From positions 19,027,651 to 19,091,650 of the forward strand of contig OW121743.1 in assembly GCA_933228675.1 (NCBI GenBank): 64,000 bases of DNA, read 5' to 3'. Origin of the DNA: Stomorhina lunata (taxonomy: Eukaryota; Arthropoda; Insecta; Diptera; Rhiniidae). Positions 1-9,300 of this stretch are shown in pieces; within the stretch, counting starts at the first letter, position 1; each line of letters begins with the position of its first letter. The notes under the pieces were generated by a model. The model worked only from the letters and a program-made list of their open reading frames with translations. It was not told where the DNA came from and searched no databases. Both the position numbers and the translations under genes were made by a program.

Positions 1-1408
1 TTTGTTCAAAGCTTTTTTTCCTTATTTATATTAAAATTTAAACTAATTTTAAGAGCTTTTTATATTTAAGTTTCGTTTTAATTTTAAATAATTTTGAGAG
101 CTTTTAATAAAAGATTCTAAATTATTTGTTTTATTACGCGTTCGTTAACATTTTGAAAATGTTTGTGATATCTTATCTTCACTTAAGAGCTTTTACCAAA
201 CCCCACAAAGAAATTTTTATTCCTGTTTTGTAAATCCTTAAAACAAACCGGAACAATTTTTTAATTAACTTTTACGCTTAACATCTTCACAACAGGATGA
301 TGTTTATGAGGAATGACCACAATTCCAACTCATCTCTGTTGTTAACACAAAATCCTTACAAAACTTAATTTCCTAACATCAATTTAGCTTTTTTTTAGAA
401 AAAAGAAGAAAAAAATCTCTTTTAAATTGCGTTTTACAATTTTTTTCGAAATTTTTTTTCCTGACATTTCTATTGTTTTTATTTTATGCCCTTTCCTGCC
501 CTTTTTTCTTATAACAAAAAATACAATGCAAATCCCAAGAAGTTTCCAAACAAATTTCTTATTTAAAGCAATCATTTGTTTGTTTTTTTTAAATGTTTTT
601 GAAATGTTCAAGGCACGTGTTAGTCCTTGATTTTATTACGTTTTTAAATTAAAGGATGGATGATATTTTATGCTTAAGGAAGTTAGAAGATCCAGGAAAT
701 TAAACTTAAAGTTATAGCCTGAAAATAAATTTTGATGTTTTAATATACGATGTAACACTTAAACAGGCACATTCTTGTCTCAGAAAAACATAAATTCAAT
801 ATTTTATGATTTGAAAGACAAACAAAATTTCGAATAAATTTTTATTACCGAAAAGCCATTAAATGATTTTTGACGATGTGTTTAGTGTTTAGGCACATGT
901 GATTTTATGAAAATGTTTGACTTTTTAAGGGGTAAATGCACAAATATTTGATGGGTTGTTCAAAAATCTTAAGTATTTTTTAAATGAAAATTTTTTTTTT
1001 TCATAAAATTTTTTTATGAAAACTTGTTGTTTTTAAAAATTTTTCTATTAACATTTGAAAATTTTTGATCAGAAATGAACTAAATATTTTTTAACTCATC
1101 AAATATTTGTTTAATGAGATCTAACATTTTCCATTTCTGTCTTTTATGATATTTCCTTTAACATCATTCACATTTTATAACCATTTCTTTGGGTTATTAC
1201 TCTTATCTTGCTTATTATGATGTTCGCCTCTCAAAAATATCAAGTTAATTATGTTATTTACTACTCTTTTGTTTCCTTATCCTACTCTTCTCTTTTTTTG
1301 TTAATACACTAACTCTCTTTCCCTTCATTAGGTCTTTTAACATTTAATAACCGTTAAACTTTATTATAAGTACATACACACAAAAATATTAACTCATAAA
1401 AAACATAC
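1..1408. other. AT-rich non-coding DNA, probable intron downstream of the minus-strand exon
   Basis: No open frame with coding character is visible. The stretch is homopolymer-rich A/T DNA with a few GAGCTTTTAA-like repeats in the first 200 bases. It begins, on the minus strand, directly after the splice donor of the exon at 1409-1471, so it is read as the next intron. The small frames at 384-630 are on both strands of the same low-complexity tract and are not supported. Confidence 0.6.
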
Positions 1409-1471
1409 CTTATCTTCAGCTTCTTCGGCTCTTTCCTCGGCCTCTATGACTCTTTGCTCCAGCTCCAGTAA
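1409..1471 (-). CDS. 63-nt internal exon encoding a coiled-coil segment, host gene not identified
   Basis: On the minus strand a 63-nt block is bounded by a textbook acceptor (long CT-rich tract, then TTTATTTACAG at 1472-1482) and a donor GTATGT (1403-1408). Only the phase-0 frame is open; the other two frames contain stop codons. It encodes 21 residues beginning LLELEQRVIEAEERAEEA and ending in D-K, highly charged with hydrophobic residues at heptad spacing, as in an alpha-helical coiled coil. The exon is symmetrical (length divisible by three, phase 0 at both ends), so skipping it would not shift the frame, and it could be an alternative cassette. No other exon of the gene was found in the window, which implies an upstream intron of many kilobases, possibly over 60 kb. 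I do not recognise the protein; a cytoskeletal, scaffold or myosin-tail-like protein would fit. Codon use (GAG, CTG, GCC) is clearly richer in G+C than all surrounding DNA. Confidence 0.72.
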
Positions 1472-1984
1472 CTGTAAATAAACGACAAAATAGACAAAGA
1501 GAGAGATAAGCAAAAAGCTTAAGCATTTTGTTTAATAAAGAGGGAAAAAGCTATTAATAATGTTAATCAAAGTGTTTTTATTTATTATTGAAACAGGAAA
1601 TCATGTGTAAAGCTTCTGATAAAAAGGATATTGTTTTCTTAATATAAATGAGAGGAGATTAATTAATAAGTAAAAAGTGTCAGATAAGTAATTTATTTAA
1701 AAGACAAAGAAATTATGAATAGAGCTTACTTAGTTAGCTTACTTAGTTAGTTTAGTATGGAAAAAGTGGCAATTAGATCCGATTTGGCTTCCCCCTTTAA
1801 ACCATCCGAATCGATTTTTAAAGCTATAGTACCTGTGCAACCGAGTCTTGCTCGGAGCTTTACTCGTATGATAAGCATTTCGAGACAAATTTTAAAGTTT
1901 CCACATATTTTATTTTATAAAGTACTAACCAATTAAAATAAATTTAGAGAAAAGACGGTACACAAATATCCAATTAATTTTGAA
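1472..1984 (-). other. Intronic sequence next to the 3' splice site
   Basis: The first ~45 bases carry the polypyrimidine tract and AG acceptor (minus strand) of the exon at 1409-1471. The rest is AT-rich with a short tandem duplication of TTAGCTTACTTAG near 1725-1750. Nothing else is recognisable. Confidence 0.5.
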
Positions 1985-2655
1985 TCATTTAATTCATTTT
2001 GTCCTATCAACACATGATCAAATGTTTAATATGAATAATTTTGGAAATTGGTCATACCGACATAGAAACCTCCGTCGACTCATGCGCAAAAGCTCTGCTT
2101 AAGATCATAGCCTGATTAAATTCACAGTTTACGATTTAATTCATTTTGAGTAATTTTCAGTGGAGCCACCTGTCGGTAATTAGTCATACGAACTAAGAAA
2201 CCTTTGTCGGCTTATGCGTAACAACTTTACTAAAGATCATAGCATGATCAAATGCACAGCTTACGATTTAATTCATTTTTAGTAGTTTTCAGTAGCGCCA
2301 CCTGTCGAAAATTTGTGATGCCACCTAAAAACCTTCGTCGTCTTATGCGCAACAACTTTGCTAAAGTTCAAAGCCTGATCAAATGTAGAGTTTACGATTT
2401 AATTCATTTTGAGTTATTTTCAGTGGCGCCACCTGTCGGAAATTAGTGATACCAACTAAAAAACCTTCGTCGGCTCATGTGCAACAACTTTGCTAAAGAT
2501 CAAAGCCTGATCAAATGTAGAGTTTACGATTTAATTCATTTTGAGTTATTTTCAGTGGCGCCACCTGTCGGAAATTTGTGATACCAACTTAAAAACCTTC
2601 GTCGTCTCATGCGCAACAACTTTAGCTAAAGATTAAATGCATAGTTTACTATTCT
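1985..2655. repeat. 131/132-bp tandem repeat, about 4.5 copies
   Basis: The phrase GCCACCTGTCG recurs at about 2166, 2298, 2429 and 2561 (spacing 132, 131, 132). Each unit also shares AAACCTTCGTCG, GCGCAACAACTTT, GATCAAATG and TTTACGATTTAATTCATTTT. The left edge (1985-2050) is a more diverged partial unit and the right edge is truncated after GATTAAATGCATAG. The two central-right units are the most similar, as expected from recent unequal exchange. A short open frame inside it is not coding. Confidence 0.9.
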
Positions 2656-3215
2656 ATAAAGGACATACAGACAGAAAAACATTAATTTCTTTAAAAGCTA
2701 CAACATTTAAAATTTTTTCCCTTTTTGTCCCCCAATTTCTAAAAAGTTACATATGCATATTTAGTATTGAATTCGGTACTTTTTATAAAAACGCATTTAA
2801 CATATTGTTCCTATTCATATTACTTCATGAGGTGTTAAGCTATCATTTTATCCCTTTTTTACCTATTTGGCCACTGAAATCAAAAAAGTACCAAATACAT
2901 GTTCAATATTTTTCTCACATTTATTGATTGCATTACAACATTTTTTTCTATATTGTTTGGTTCGAAAGATAAGAGTGGCCTAAAGATGATACCAAAAAAC
3001 TTGTTTACCCCCTATCGGGCATAAATTGAAAAAAGTATCAAACACCTGTCCGCTTATTTGAACAGCTATTCAAAACATAATTTAAATTTTCTTTCTATGC
3101 CTATTACTTTAGTAGATATGGCATTATCGAATTTTTACCCTCTTAGAGGCAAAGATTCCAACAGTCCCTTCTTACTCGACCTATACATTAAATGTCCAAA
3201 TTTTATCAAAATCGT

Positions 3216-3221
<6 letters not shown>
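2656..3221. other. AT-rich unique sequence without recognisable gene
   Basis: Contains several AAAAAAGTACCAAA / AAAAAAGTATCAAA-like phrases (about 2885, 2990 and 3035) that may be remains of a short dispersed repeat. The open frames in this stretch are leucine/phenylalanine/isoleucine-rich translations of T-rich DNA and have no coding character. Confidence 0.4.

Positions 3222-3257
<36 letters not shown>
3222..3257. repeat. (AT)n microsatellite abutting a mariner end
   Basis: About 18 AT dinucleotides run straight into the left terminus of the mariner copy at 3258. TA is the obligatory target of Tc1/mariner elements, so insertion in or beside a TA-rich tract is expected. The right flank (4536-4558) is also a TATA/CATA microsatellite, suggesting insertion inside one tract. 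Confidence 0.9.
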
Positions 3258-3259
<2 letters not shown>

Positions 3260-4535
3260 GGGTGTTTTTTTTAGAGGTATAGAACTTCGAATTGAAATAA
3301 AACACAAGAAAATCGTTTTAATGTCCATCAATTAATGCCATTAATGTTTAAATATGATTTCGGGCATGTGGCCGCCGCGGCTGGCTCGAATAAAGCCAAT
3401 TCTACAGGTCCAATTTTCAACTACTTTTTCGAGCATATGGGGCCGTATGTTGGCAATAACGCCACGAATGTTGGCTTCCAAGTCCCCTAACGTTTCTAGT
3501 TTGTTGGCGTAGACGAGCGACTTCACATATCCCCAAAGAAAATAATCCAGTGGTGTCAAATCGCACGATCTTGGTGGCCAATTGACAGGTTCATTCCGCG
3601 AAATTATGCGCTCATCGAATGTTTCCTTCAATAAATTAATTGTGACGTACGCTGTGTGGCATGTAGAGCCGTCTTGTTGGAACCACAACTCATCCACATT
3701 CATGCCATCCAATTGGGGAACCAAATAGTCGGTTATCATGGCTCTATACCGGTCTCCATTTATGGTAACTGACTCTCCAGCATTATTTCGGAAGAAGTAT
3801 GGCCCAATGACTCCACCAGCCCATAGAGCACACCAAACAGTCAGTTTTTGTGGATGTAATGGCGTCTCAAGGGTCTCATGTGGATTCTCTTCACTCCAAA
3901 TGCGGCAATTTTGCTTGTTGACGTAGCCATTCAACCAAAAATGAGCCTCATCACTGAACAAAATTTTGCGATGAAAATCATCATCGAGATCAATCTCATT
4001 TTCGGCCCATACACCAAAATCACGACGCATTGCATGGTCTCGCGGCTTTAATTCTTGCACAAGTTGGATCTTGTAAGGTCGCAAGCCAAGATCTTTGCGC
4101 AATGCGCAATCTTTGGATGGACAAAGCTCCAATTGCTGTGCACGGTGGCGAATCGATTCATTCGGGTCCTCTTCAACACTTTGCTCTACAGCGGCAATTG
4201 TTTCTTCGGTGCGCACTGTTCAACGTCGCTGCGGATGCGTATTATCACATAGAGTAAACGTAGTGCGAAAACAATCCATGGTTAACCGAATTAATTGCTC
4301 TGATGGACGATTATGTCGACCATAAAATGGACCGAGCTTGCGGTAAACTTCGCGAACTGAACCATTATTTTCGAAATAAATTTGCACGATTTGCAAGCGT
4401 TGTTTTTTTGTCAACCTGTTCATGATGAAATGGCAAACCAAACTAAATATTAATCACTTGACAGCTGACAAAATGGCCGCCAGTTAAAAAAGTGATGCCA
4501 ACTTAAAGTTCTATACCTCAATAAAAAACACCCGA
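3258..4535 (-). mobile_element. rosa-type (DD41D) mariner transposon, near full-length
   Basis: 1278-bp element flanked by TA (3256-3257 and 4536-4537). Its ends are inverted repeats: the left end starts ATGGGTGTTTTTTTTAGAGG and the inward-facing right end starts TCGGGTGTTTTTTATTGAGG, both continuing TATAGAACTT. The same two end types bracket the second copy at 5547-6475, which confirms the boundaries. It carries one transposase reading frame on the minus strand (3341-4423) with a single in-frame stop. It lies about 1 kb from the second copy in opposite orientation, with the transposase 5' ends facing each other. Confidence 0.93.
3341..4423 (-). pseudogene. DD41D mariner transposase with one nonsense codon
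   Basis: This was a cut-and-paste transposase that binds the element's inverted repeats and inserts it at TA. The ATG at 4421-4423 begins MNRLTKKQRLQIV, and the frame runs 360 codons to TAA at 3341-3343. The N-terminal ~110 residues hold the helix-turn-helix region. The catalytic triad is intact: D158 (in FSDEAHFW), D251 (in FQQDGSTCHTA) and D293 (in CDLTPLDYFLW), with 41 residues between the second and third, the signature of the rosa/DD41D group. VWCALWAGG, a family motif, lies between. The only obvious lesion is TGA at 4220-4222 (codon 68), where the sister copy has CGA, a CpG-type transition. A small indel near codon 103 (LCPSKDCALRKD versus LCPSTLWKILRKD in the other copy) has been frame-corrected. 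It may be recently inactivated. Confidence 0.9.
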
Positions 4536-4562
4536 TATATACATACATACATACAAATATTG

Positions 4563-4752
4563 CTCGTTTACACGGCATTTACACATGCAAGTGCAAGCTC
4601 AATACATTTATATTTTTTTACTAACACAATCACACTTCTGCAAGTTGTAGGCTCACTGGCAAGCGATTTTGATTGCCAGTGATTTTTTTACTTGCATGTC
4701 AGAAGAATACGTATACACAACTTGTAACAAGTCACCTACGTGTGTAAACGTA
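4563..4752. mobile_element. Foldback MITE candidate with a 10-bp perfect central stem
   Basis: The ends carry CGTTTACAC (4565-4573) and its complement GTGTAAACG (4742-4750). Inside are further complementary pieces (CACTTCTGCAAG against CTTGCATGTCAGAAG) and, at the centre, TCACTGGCAA (4653-4662) against TTGCCAGTGA (4673-4682) around a 10-nt loop. The whole ~190 bp folds back on itself, as small non-autonomous DNA transposons do. A target duplication was not clear, and no superfamily is assigned. Confidence 0.6.
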
Positions 4753-4799
4753 CTGTTAAGAATATAAGATAATCACTCAATTTTTGAGTCAGCGAGTTC

Positions 4800-5095
4800 G
4801 TCTCGCTCTCCAAAAAAAGTAAAAGTGTTAGCAAGTCCTCTTCTCCACAACATAATGGGCTAGTTCCACTGCAGATATTTCATGAACTTCTGCTACCAAT
4901 TTTCTTCCCTATAGCTTCTAAAAATTCACTCGTAGTAATATTTAGCCTTCCTTGCTTTCCAAAAAATAAAAGTAATAGAAAGTTGTCTTCTGTATGACAT
5001 AAAAGGCTAGTTCCATTATTAATTTGAGGTTTCATGAACTGCTCCTACTTGTTCTCGCCCCAATAGCTTTTGCAAAATTTAGATACTCGTGGCAA
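4800..5095. repeat. ~148-bp tandem duplication, two diverged copies
   Basis: GGCTAGTTCCA recurs at about 4858 and 5006. Around it both units share CTxTCCAAAAAA-TAAAAGT, TTTCATGAACT, CCAATTTTCTTCCCTATAGCTT versus CTCGCCCCAATAGCTTTTG, and AxTCACTCGT/ATACTCGT. The units are roughly 70-75% alike by eye. No coding frame is conserved between them. Confidence 0.7.
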
Positions 5096-5546
5096 TCTTA
5101 AATGTTCCAATCAGTGTCTTCTTACACTGGATACAAGTAAGAATATATCGGTTCTTTATACAAACAGTTACCTGTGATAACTTCTGTCTGAGTGAATATA
5201 TGCACGGACAGGCGCCCCACCAGCATTTGGTAAAATGCCTGTTCTACCTCCTAATCCGATCTTGCAAATCTATCCTATCACGATATACACAATTAAGAAA
5301 ACAATTCGGTATTGACAGTGACAGTTATCTGTTTCCTATCTAAACGAGGCTAGATCTGTCTATAATGAATACATTTCGAGAAATATAACAAAAATCGTAC
5401 CTCCCATCCCTTAAGCGTTACGTTGTTTTTGAACAGCCCCTTATTAACATTTGATATCTAAAAATATCCGTTAGTTCAAATAAAATAATTTTACTATCAG
5501 TGTGACAAATTAGTTACGATAAAGTGATCCTTATATGCATGTTATA
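5096..5546. other. Unique AT-rich spacer between the two mariner copies
   Basis: No recognised gene or repeat. An 84-codon open frame at 5089-5343 has no family motif, no start context and no splice context, and is judged to be chance. Confidence 0.4.
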
Positions 5547-6475
5547 TCGGGTGTTTTTTATTGAGGTATAGAACTTTAAGCTGGCATCACTTTTTTAACT
5601 GGCGGCCATTTTGTCAGCTGTCAAGTGATTAATATTTAGTTTGGTTTGCCATTTCATCATGAACATGTCGACAAAAGAACAACGCTTGCAAATCGTGCAA
5701 ATTTATTTCGAAAATAATGGTTCAGTTCGTGAAGTTTACCGCAAGCTCCGTCCATTTTATGGTCGACATAATCGTCCATCAGAGCAATTAATTCGGTTAA
5801 CCATGGATCGTTTTCGCACAACGTTTACTCTATGTGATAATACGCATCCGCAGCGACGTCGAACAGTGCGCACCGAAGAAACAATTGCCGCTGTAGAGCA
5901 AAGTGTTTAAGAGGACCCGAATGAATCGATTCGCCACCGTACACAGCAATTGAAGCTTTGTCCATCAACTTTATGGAAGATTTTGCGCAAAGATCTTGGC
6001 TTGCGACCTTACAAGATCCAGCTTGTGCAAGTATTGAAGCCGCGAGACCATGCAATGCGTCGTGATTTTGGTGCATGGGCCGAAAATGAGATTGATCTCG
6101 ATGCTGATTTTGATCGCAAATTGGTCAATTGGCCACCAAGATCGTGCGATTTGACACCACTGGATTATTTTCTTTGGGGATATGTGAAGTCGCTCGTCTA
6201 CGCCAACAAACCAGAAACGTTAGGGGACTTGGAAGCCAACATTCGTGGCGTTATTGCCAACATACGGCCCCATATGCTCGAAAAAGTTGTTGAAAATTGG
6301 ACCTGTAGAATTGGCTTTATTCGAGCCAGCCGCGACGGCCACATGCCCGAAATCATATTTAAACATTAATGGCATAAAATTATCCTTCCAATAAAGCCAA
6401 ATTGATGGACATTAAAACGATCTTCTTGTGTTTTATTTCAATTCGAAGTTCTATACCTCTAAACAAAACACCCAT
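5547..6475 (+). mobile_element. rosa-type (DD41D) mariner, internally deleted non-autonomous copy
   Basis: 929-bp element between TA dinucleotides (5545-5546 and 6476-6477). It starts TCGGGTGTTTTTTATTGAGG and ends with the complement of ATGGGTGTTTTGTTTAGAGG, the same pair of termini as the copy at 3258-4535. Relative to that copy it lacks a net 375 nt of coding sequence, has one extra codon upstream, and carries ~23 extra bases between the transposase stop and the right repeat (375-23-3 accounts exactly for the 349-bp size difference). Both termini are intact, so it could in principle have been mobilised in trans. Confidence 0.93.
5659..6369 (+). pseudogene. DD41D mariner transposase relic lacking the first two catalytic aspartates
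   Basis: The frame starts at ATG 5659 (MNMSTKEQRLQIV) and stays open to TAA at 5908-5910, where the sister copy has GAA. The same frame then continues to 6369. After DADFDRK the sequence jumps to VNWPPRSCDLTPLDYF, so the block of about 125 codons containing the first two catalytic aspartates and the VWC motif is missing; only the third aspartate remains. The C-terminal ~80 residues are nearly identical to those of the minus-strand copy. The protein cannot be catalytic. The deletion preserves the frame. It has no plausible cellular role. Confidence 0.9.
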
Positions 6476-6477
6476 TA

Positions 6478-7154
6478 CATATATTATTAAGATTATCCTT
6501 AAAGTATGTTACACAAATGTTTCTGAAATATCTTATATTTCGATCGATATCGAATGCTTCAATTTGGCCCCTGATGTAGCTTAACTCAAAAAGTTTAGCT
6601 TAAGTTAGAAAGCCCATGTCAAAATAAATAAAAGGCATCACAGTGGACCCAAGGGTGTTCTAGTGTAAAAAAAAATTAGAGCGATAGAAAGAGCAGAATA
6701 GGTGCTCTTAGAATAAGTGAGGAAATTAATAATAGTGGCAGTAGTAGAAGCAGATGTAACAATGTGTTAAATAGCTCAACATAGATCAGCCTAAACTGCT
6801 GAATATCCTGAAGTTTATCATTGAATCTGCTACCTAGAACTTTAAGTCTCTGGCAGAATCAAGTGGCAGATATCAAAAATACAGAATCCATAAAATCTTT
6901 GCTAAGAAAGTAGCAAACAATTCTGCAAAAAAAAAAATAATAAAATAGTGCCCAGCAGCCTTCAAAACTAATTTAGTTTTAGGGTTTTGCAGTTTACCCC
7001 AAATTAAACCTGAAGTCCAAGTAGAAGAACCTCTTACTGTCAATAGTCTCACGAATCGGTTAATCCCTAACTGGTATGAGTAAAGCCAGAATATAGTCAA
7101 TGGTGTCTGTTATTTCAGGCTGTGATAGCTATTTTAGTCTAACTTTCTTACTAG
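6478..7154. other. AT-rich unique sequence
   Basis: No gene, inverted repeat or tandem structure recognised. A 75-codon minus-strand open frame (6873-7100) lacks any recognisable motif. Confidence 0.35.
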
Positions 7155-7241
7155 GTTGCTGTAGCTTAGTTGGTTACCACGTCGACTATCAAGCATAACA
7201 TATCACATTAAATCTGGGTTAGATTCCAGGTCACGGCAACA
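7155..7241 (+). other. tRNA-like sequence with Pol III A and B boxes, probable SINE head or tRNA pseudogene
   Basis: GTTGCTG (7155-7161) can pair with CGGCAAC (7234-7240) as an acceptor stem. TAGCTTAGTTGG directly after it matches the A-box consensus, and GGTTAGATTCC at about 7218-7228 matches the B box at 10 of 11 positions. A T-arm stem (TCTGG/CCAGG) is possible, but the T loop is eight bases and no clean anticodon arm forms, so it is not called as a working tRNA. The DNA just downstream (7281-7400) recurs in diverged form at 7605-7715, which suggests a SINE body. Confidence 0.5.
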
Positions 7242-7274
7242 TCAATTTCTGTAATTAATAATTTCTATTAATAT

Positions 7275-7400
7275 TATTAATTACCAAAGCATCATCCTTC
7301 GGCGGTAAGCCTACAGGCTGTAGGCTACATCTATAACACGCAGTCGATGTAAAATAAATAAAATTGGCGGTAGAACAAAAAGCTTAAACAATACGTCTAA
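7275..7400 (+). repeat. Dispersed direct repeat, copy 1 (possible SINE body)
   Basis: Shares TATTATTAAT-ACCA-AGCAxCATC, TCGGCGGTAAGCCTACAG, TCGATGTAAAA, AAAATTGGCxGTAGAACAAA and AAGCTT with 7600-7715. This copy has an extra ~18 bases (GCTGTAGGCTACATC...) that form a small inverted repeat with the neighbouring AAGCCTACAG. It directly follows the tRNA-like block at 7155-7241, the arrangement of a tRNA-headed SINE. Confidence 0.6.
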
Positions 7401-7599
7401 ATAGCAACAAATGGCACAACTTCACTGTTGCCTAAGTGTTACTTCTCATTATGACAAAAAGATTTGGCCTCCGCTGGACCTTTTCGAGTACATTGCTGTA
7501 CTTGGCCTTCCACAAGACGATAACACTGCATAACATTATCGGTCTGAAACCGTTTCAACCAATAAACAGTGTTTGTTTTTAAACTTGATTGTTTGCCAA

Positions 7600-7715
7600 T
7601 TATATTATTGATAACCAGAGCACCATCTATCGGCGGTAAGCCTACAGAAATAACATGCCTTCGATGTAAAAAAGTAAAATTGGCTGTAGAACAAAAAGCT
7701 TCAGCAATGCAACAT
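7600..7715 (+). repeat. Dispersed direct repeat, copy 2 (headless)
   Basis: Diverged copy of 7275-7400, roughly 80% alike by eye and without a tRNA-like head directly upstream, as 5'-truncated SINE copies often appear. The open frames on both strands across this block are coincidental. Confidence 0.55.
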
Positions 7716-7975
7716 CCCTGTGTGAAGTTCTCCAAAGTTGACATAATACCAGATACCTGTTCCTTTAAAATTGTGAATTTTAGACCTTCGAAGAAGAGAT
7801 TGACAAACTTCTTTCAGAATCAGAGTCTTTAAAGTTGCCTACAGCAAATTTTGATTAACAGAATACCCCGTCTACTTCAAAGTAAACTAGCAGAAGAGAT
7901 AAGAGTCTTGCACTTTTCTTGATGCACTTAATTTATTTATCACATAACCGAGCAAAGAGCTTCACATCTAATATA

Positions 7976-8148
7976 TACCCAGCAAAACTTTGGTAATAGC
8001 AAGTACTCTGATAACTGGTTACCTTGTAACGACTACAACATACCATCCAAATAAATAATAAGTTATTACAGAAGTACTTATTTGTAATTAAGATGGTAAT
8101 TTAAACTGAATGGCCCCGGTTCAAATCCCACCAAGGGCAACAATTTTT
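7976..8148 (+). other. Second tRNA-like/SINE-like block with an imperfect hairpin
   Basis: GGTTCAAATCC at about 8117-8127 is a good Pol III B box, followed by GGGCAACA and a T-rich run, like the 3' end of the block at 7155-7241 (CGGCAACA). Upstream, ACTGGTTACC...ACGACTACAACAT resembles GTTGGTTACC...GTCGACTATCAAGCAT of the first block. Between the halves sits an imperfect hairpin (TACCATC at 8042-8048 against GATGGTA at 8092-8098). The origin is uncertain. Confidence 0.35.
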
Positions 8149-8963
8149 TTTAGTTTTTTCTTTATTAAAAGAGTCTTTTTAAATGATTTTTGAATTTTAA
8201 GAACTTAAATATTATCTTCGGTAAAAAAAAATTTGTAAGACTAACTCACGTTAATGAAAAAATACCATCATGAGTCAATTTTGATTATGTAGGGGATGTT
8301 GAATACCAAACACGATTCTAATTGGTCGTAACTTGGTAAGCCCAACTTATCTGGGTCATCCTTCATCTCAACTGTGGACACAGACCTCCTCATGGTATCA
8401 CCCGGGGAGCTAGTTTAACACCCATTAATATTGTGAGTTAACATGTTCCGAGAGTTGTCCCATAAGATCGATAAAAATAGGTTAGGATTACGGGCTAGTA
8501 ACCCTCTCATGAAAAAAAAAATACAATGAAGAGGATAAAATTAGAATTGAAATGTCCCACTAGCTAATATTAGAGGAGGATGTCCGAAACTTCGATAGAA
8601 AGACCAAGTAGAGGAACATTTTTCAAAGCTTGGCCTATAAAATTGGAGAATATTCGCACAAGATCGAAATCCATGGAATTCTAAAATATGCTCGGACTTT
8701 GACCTTAACAGGTTGTAACATTTAAGTAAGTAAGAGTCAATCTTATGTAAAAACTTATACAAAAAAGAAGATTTAAAATGTTTAAGTTTTAAAATAATTT
8801 TAAAAAAGTTTTAAAATAATTACAAAAAATCGTATAAAATATTTTTCCAAAAATTACAACAAAGCAAAAAAAAAAGCAGGGAAAAACAAAGTTATTTTCA
8901 CATGATTTTGGATCTAAAACTAAAAATTGTTTATATTAATTATAAGATGCTAAGTTTTCAACA

Positions 8964-9036
8964 TATGAAGTAGCTCAGTGGAAGAGTCTCTGCCTAGCAG
9001 TCGGAGGGTCTGGGTTCGAGCCCCCATGGGATCATA
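8964..9036 (+). other. tRNA-like sequence, degenerate
   Basis: TAGCTCAGTGG (8971-8981, A box) and GGTTCGAGCCC (9013-9023, B box with one mismatch) are spaced as in a tRNA, and a D stem GCTC/GAGT forms. The anticodon arm closes only with a nine-base loop (CTCTG/CGGAG), the acceptor halves match poorly, and an A-rich tract follows. It is read as a tRNA pseudogene or SINE fragment rather than a functional tRNA. A minus-strand open frame across it is chance. Confidence 0.5.
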
Positions 9037-9300
9037 AAAAAAAATTTTGTATTTCGTTTAAAAATATATGTTTTTAATAAAACAACAACAAAAAAGTTGT
9101 TGCTGTTGTTGTTGTTGCTTTCAAATTGCTTACCCAAGTCATTACTTTTCTGTAATTGGTAAGTACTTGCCTCCAATCACATCCCCATGTTAATGTAATG
9201 ACTTAAACAGCGAATGAGTAAGTAGTTCGTGTTCAATAGTTTAACTGTTTAACTCATTATTTGGTAATGAAAAGTTTTACTGGGTAATTACCCTTTCGTT
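9037..9300. other. AT-rich sequence with (CAA/TTG)n inverted runs and GTAATGACTT-type repeats
   Basis: AACAACAACAAAAAAGTTG followed by TGTTGTTGTTGTTGC forms a small foldback at 9083-9118. Near 9262-9292, GGTAATGAAAAGTTTTACTGGGTA is close to the reverse complement of TACCCAGCAAAACTTTGGTAAT at 7977-7998. Blocks 7977 and 9292 may therefore be the two ends of one ~1.3-kb composite element enclosing the tRNA-like pieces. Confidence 0.35.

Noticed and set aside
3738..4325. Several plus-strand frames across the first mariner
   Set aside because: They are antisense shadows of the minus-strand transposase frame.
7155..7241. Functional tRNA gene
   Set aside because: A and B boxes and an acceptor stem can be drawn, but the T loop is eight bases, no regular anticodon arm forms, and the downstream body is repeated nearby, which favours a SINE or pseudogene.
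8964..9036. Functional tRNA gene
   Set aside because: The acceptor halves do not pair properly and the anticodon loop would be nine bases; an A-rich tail follows directly.
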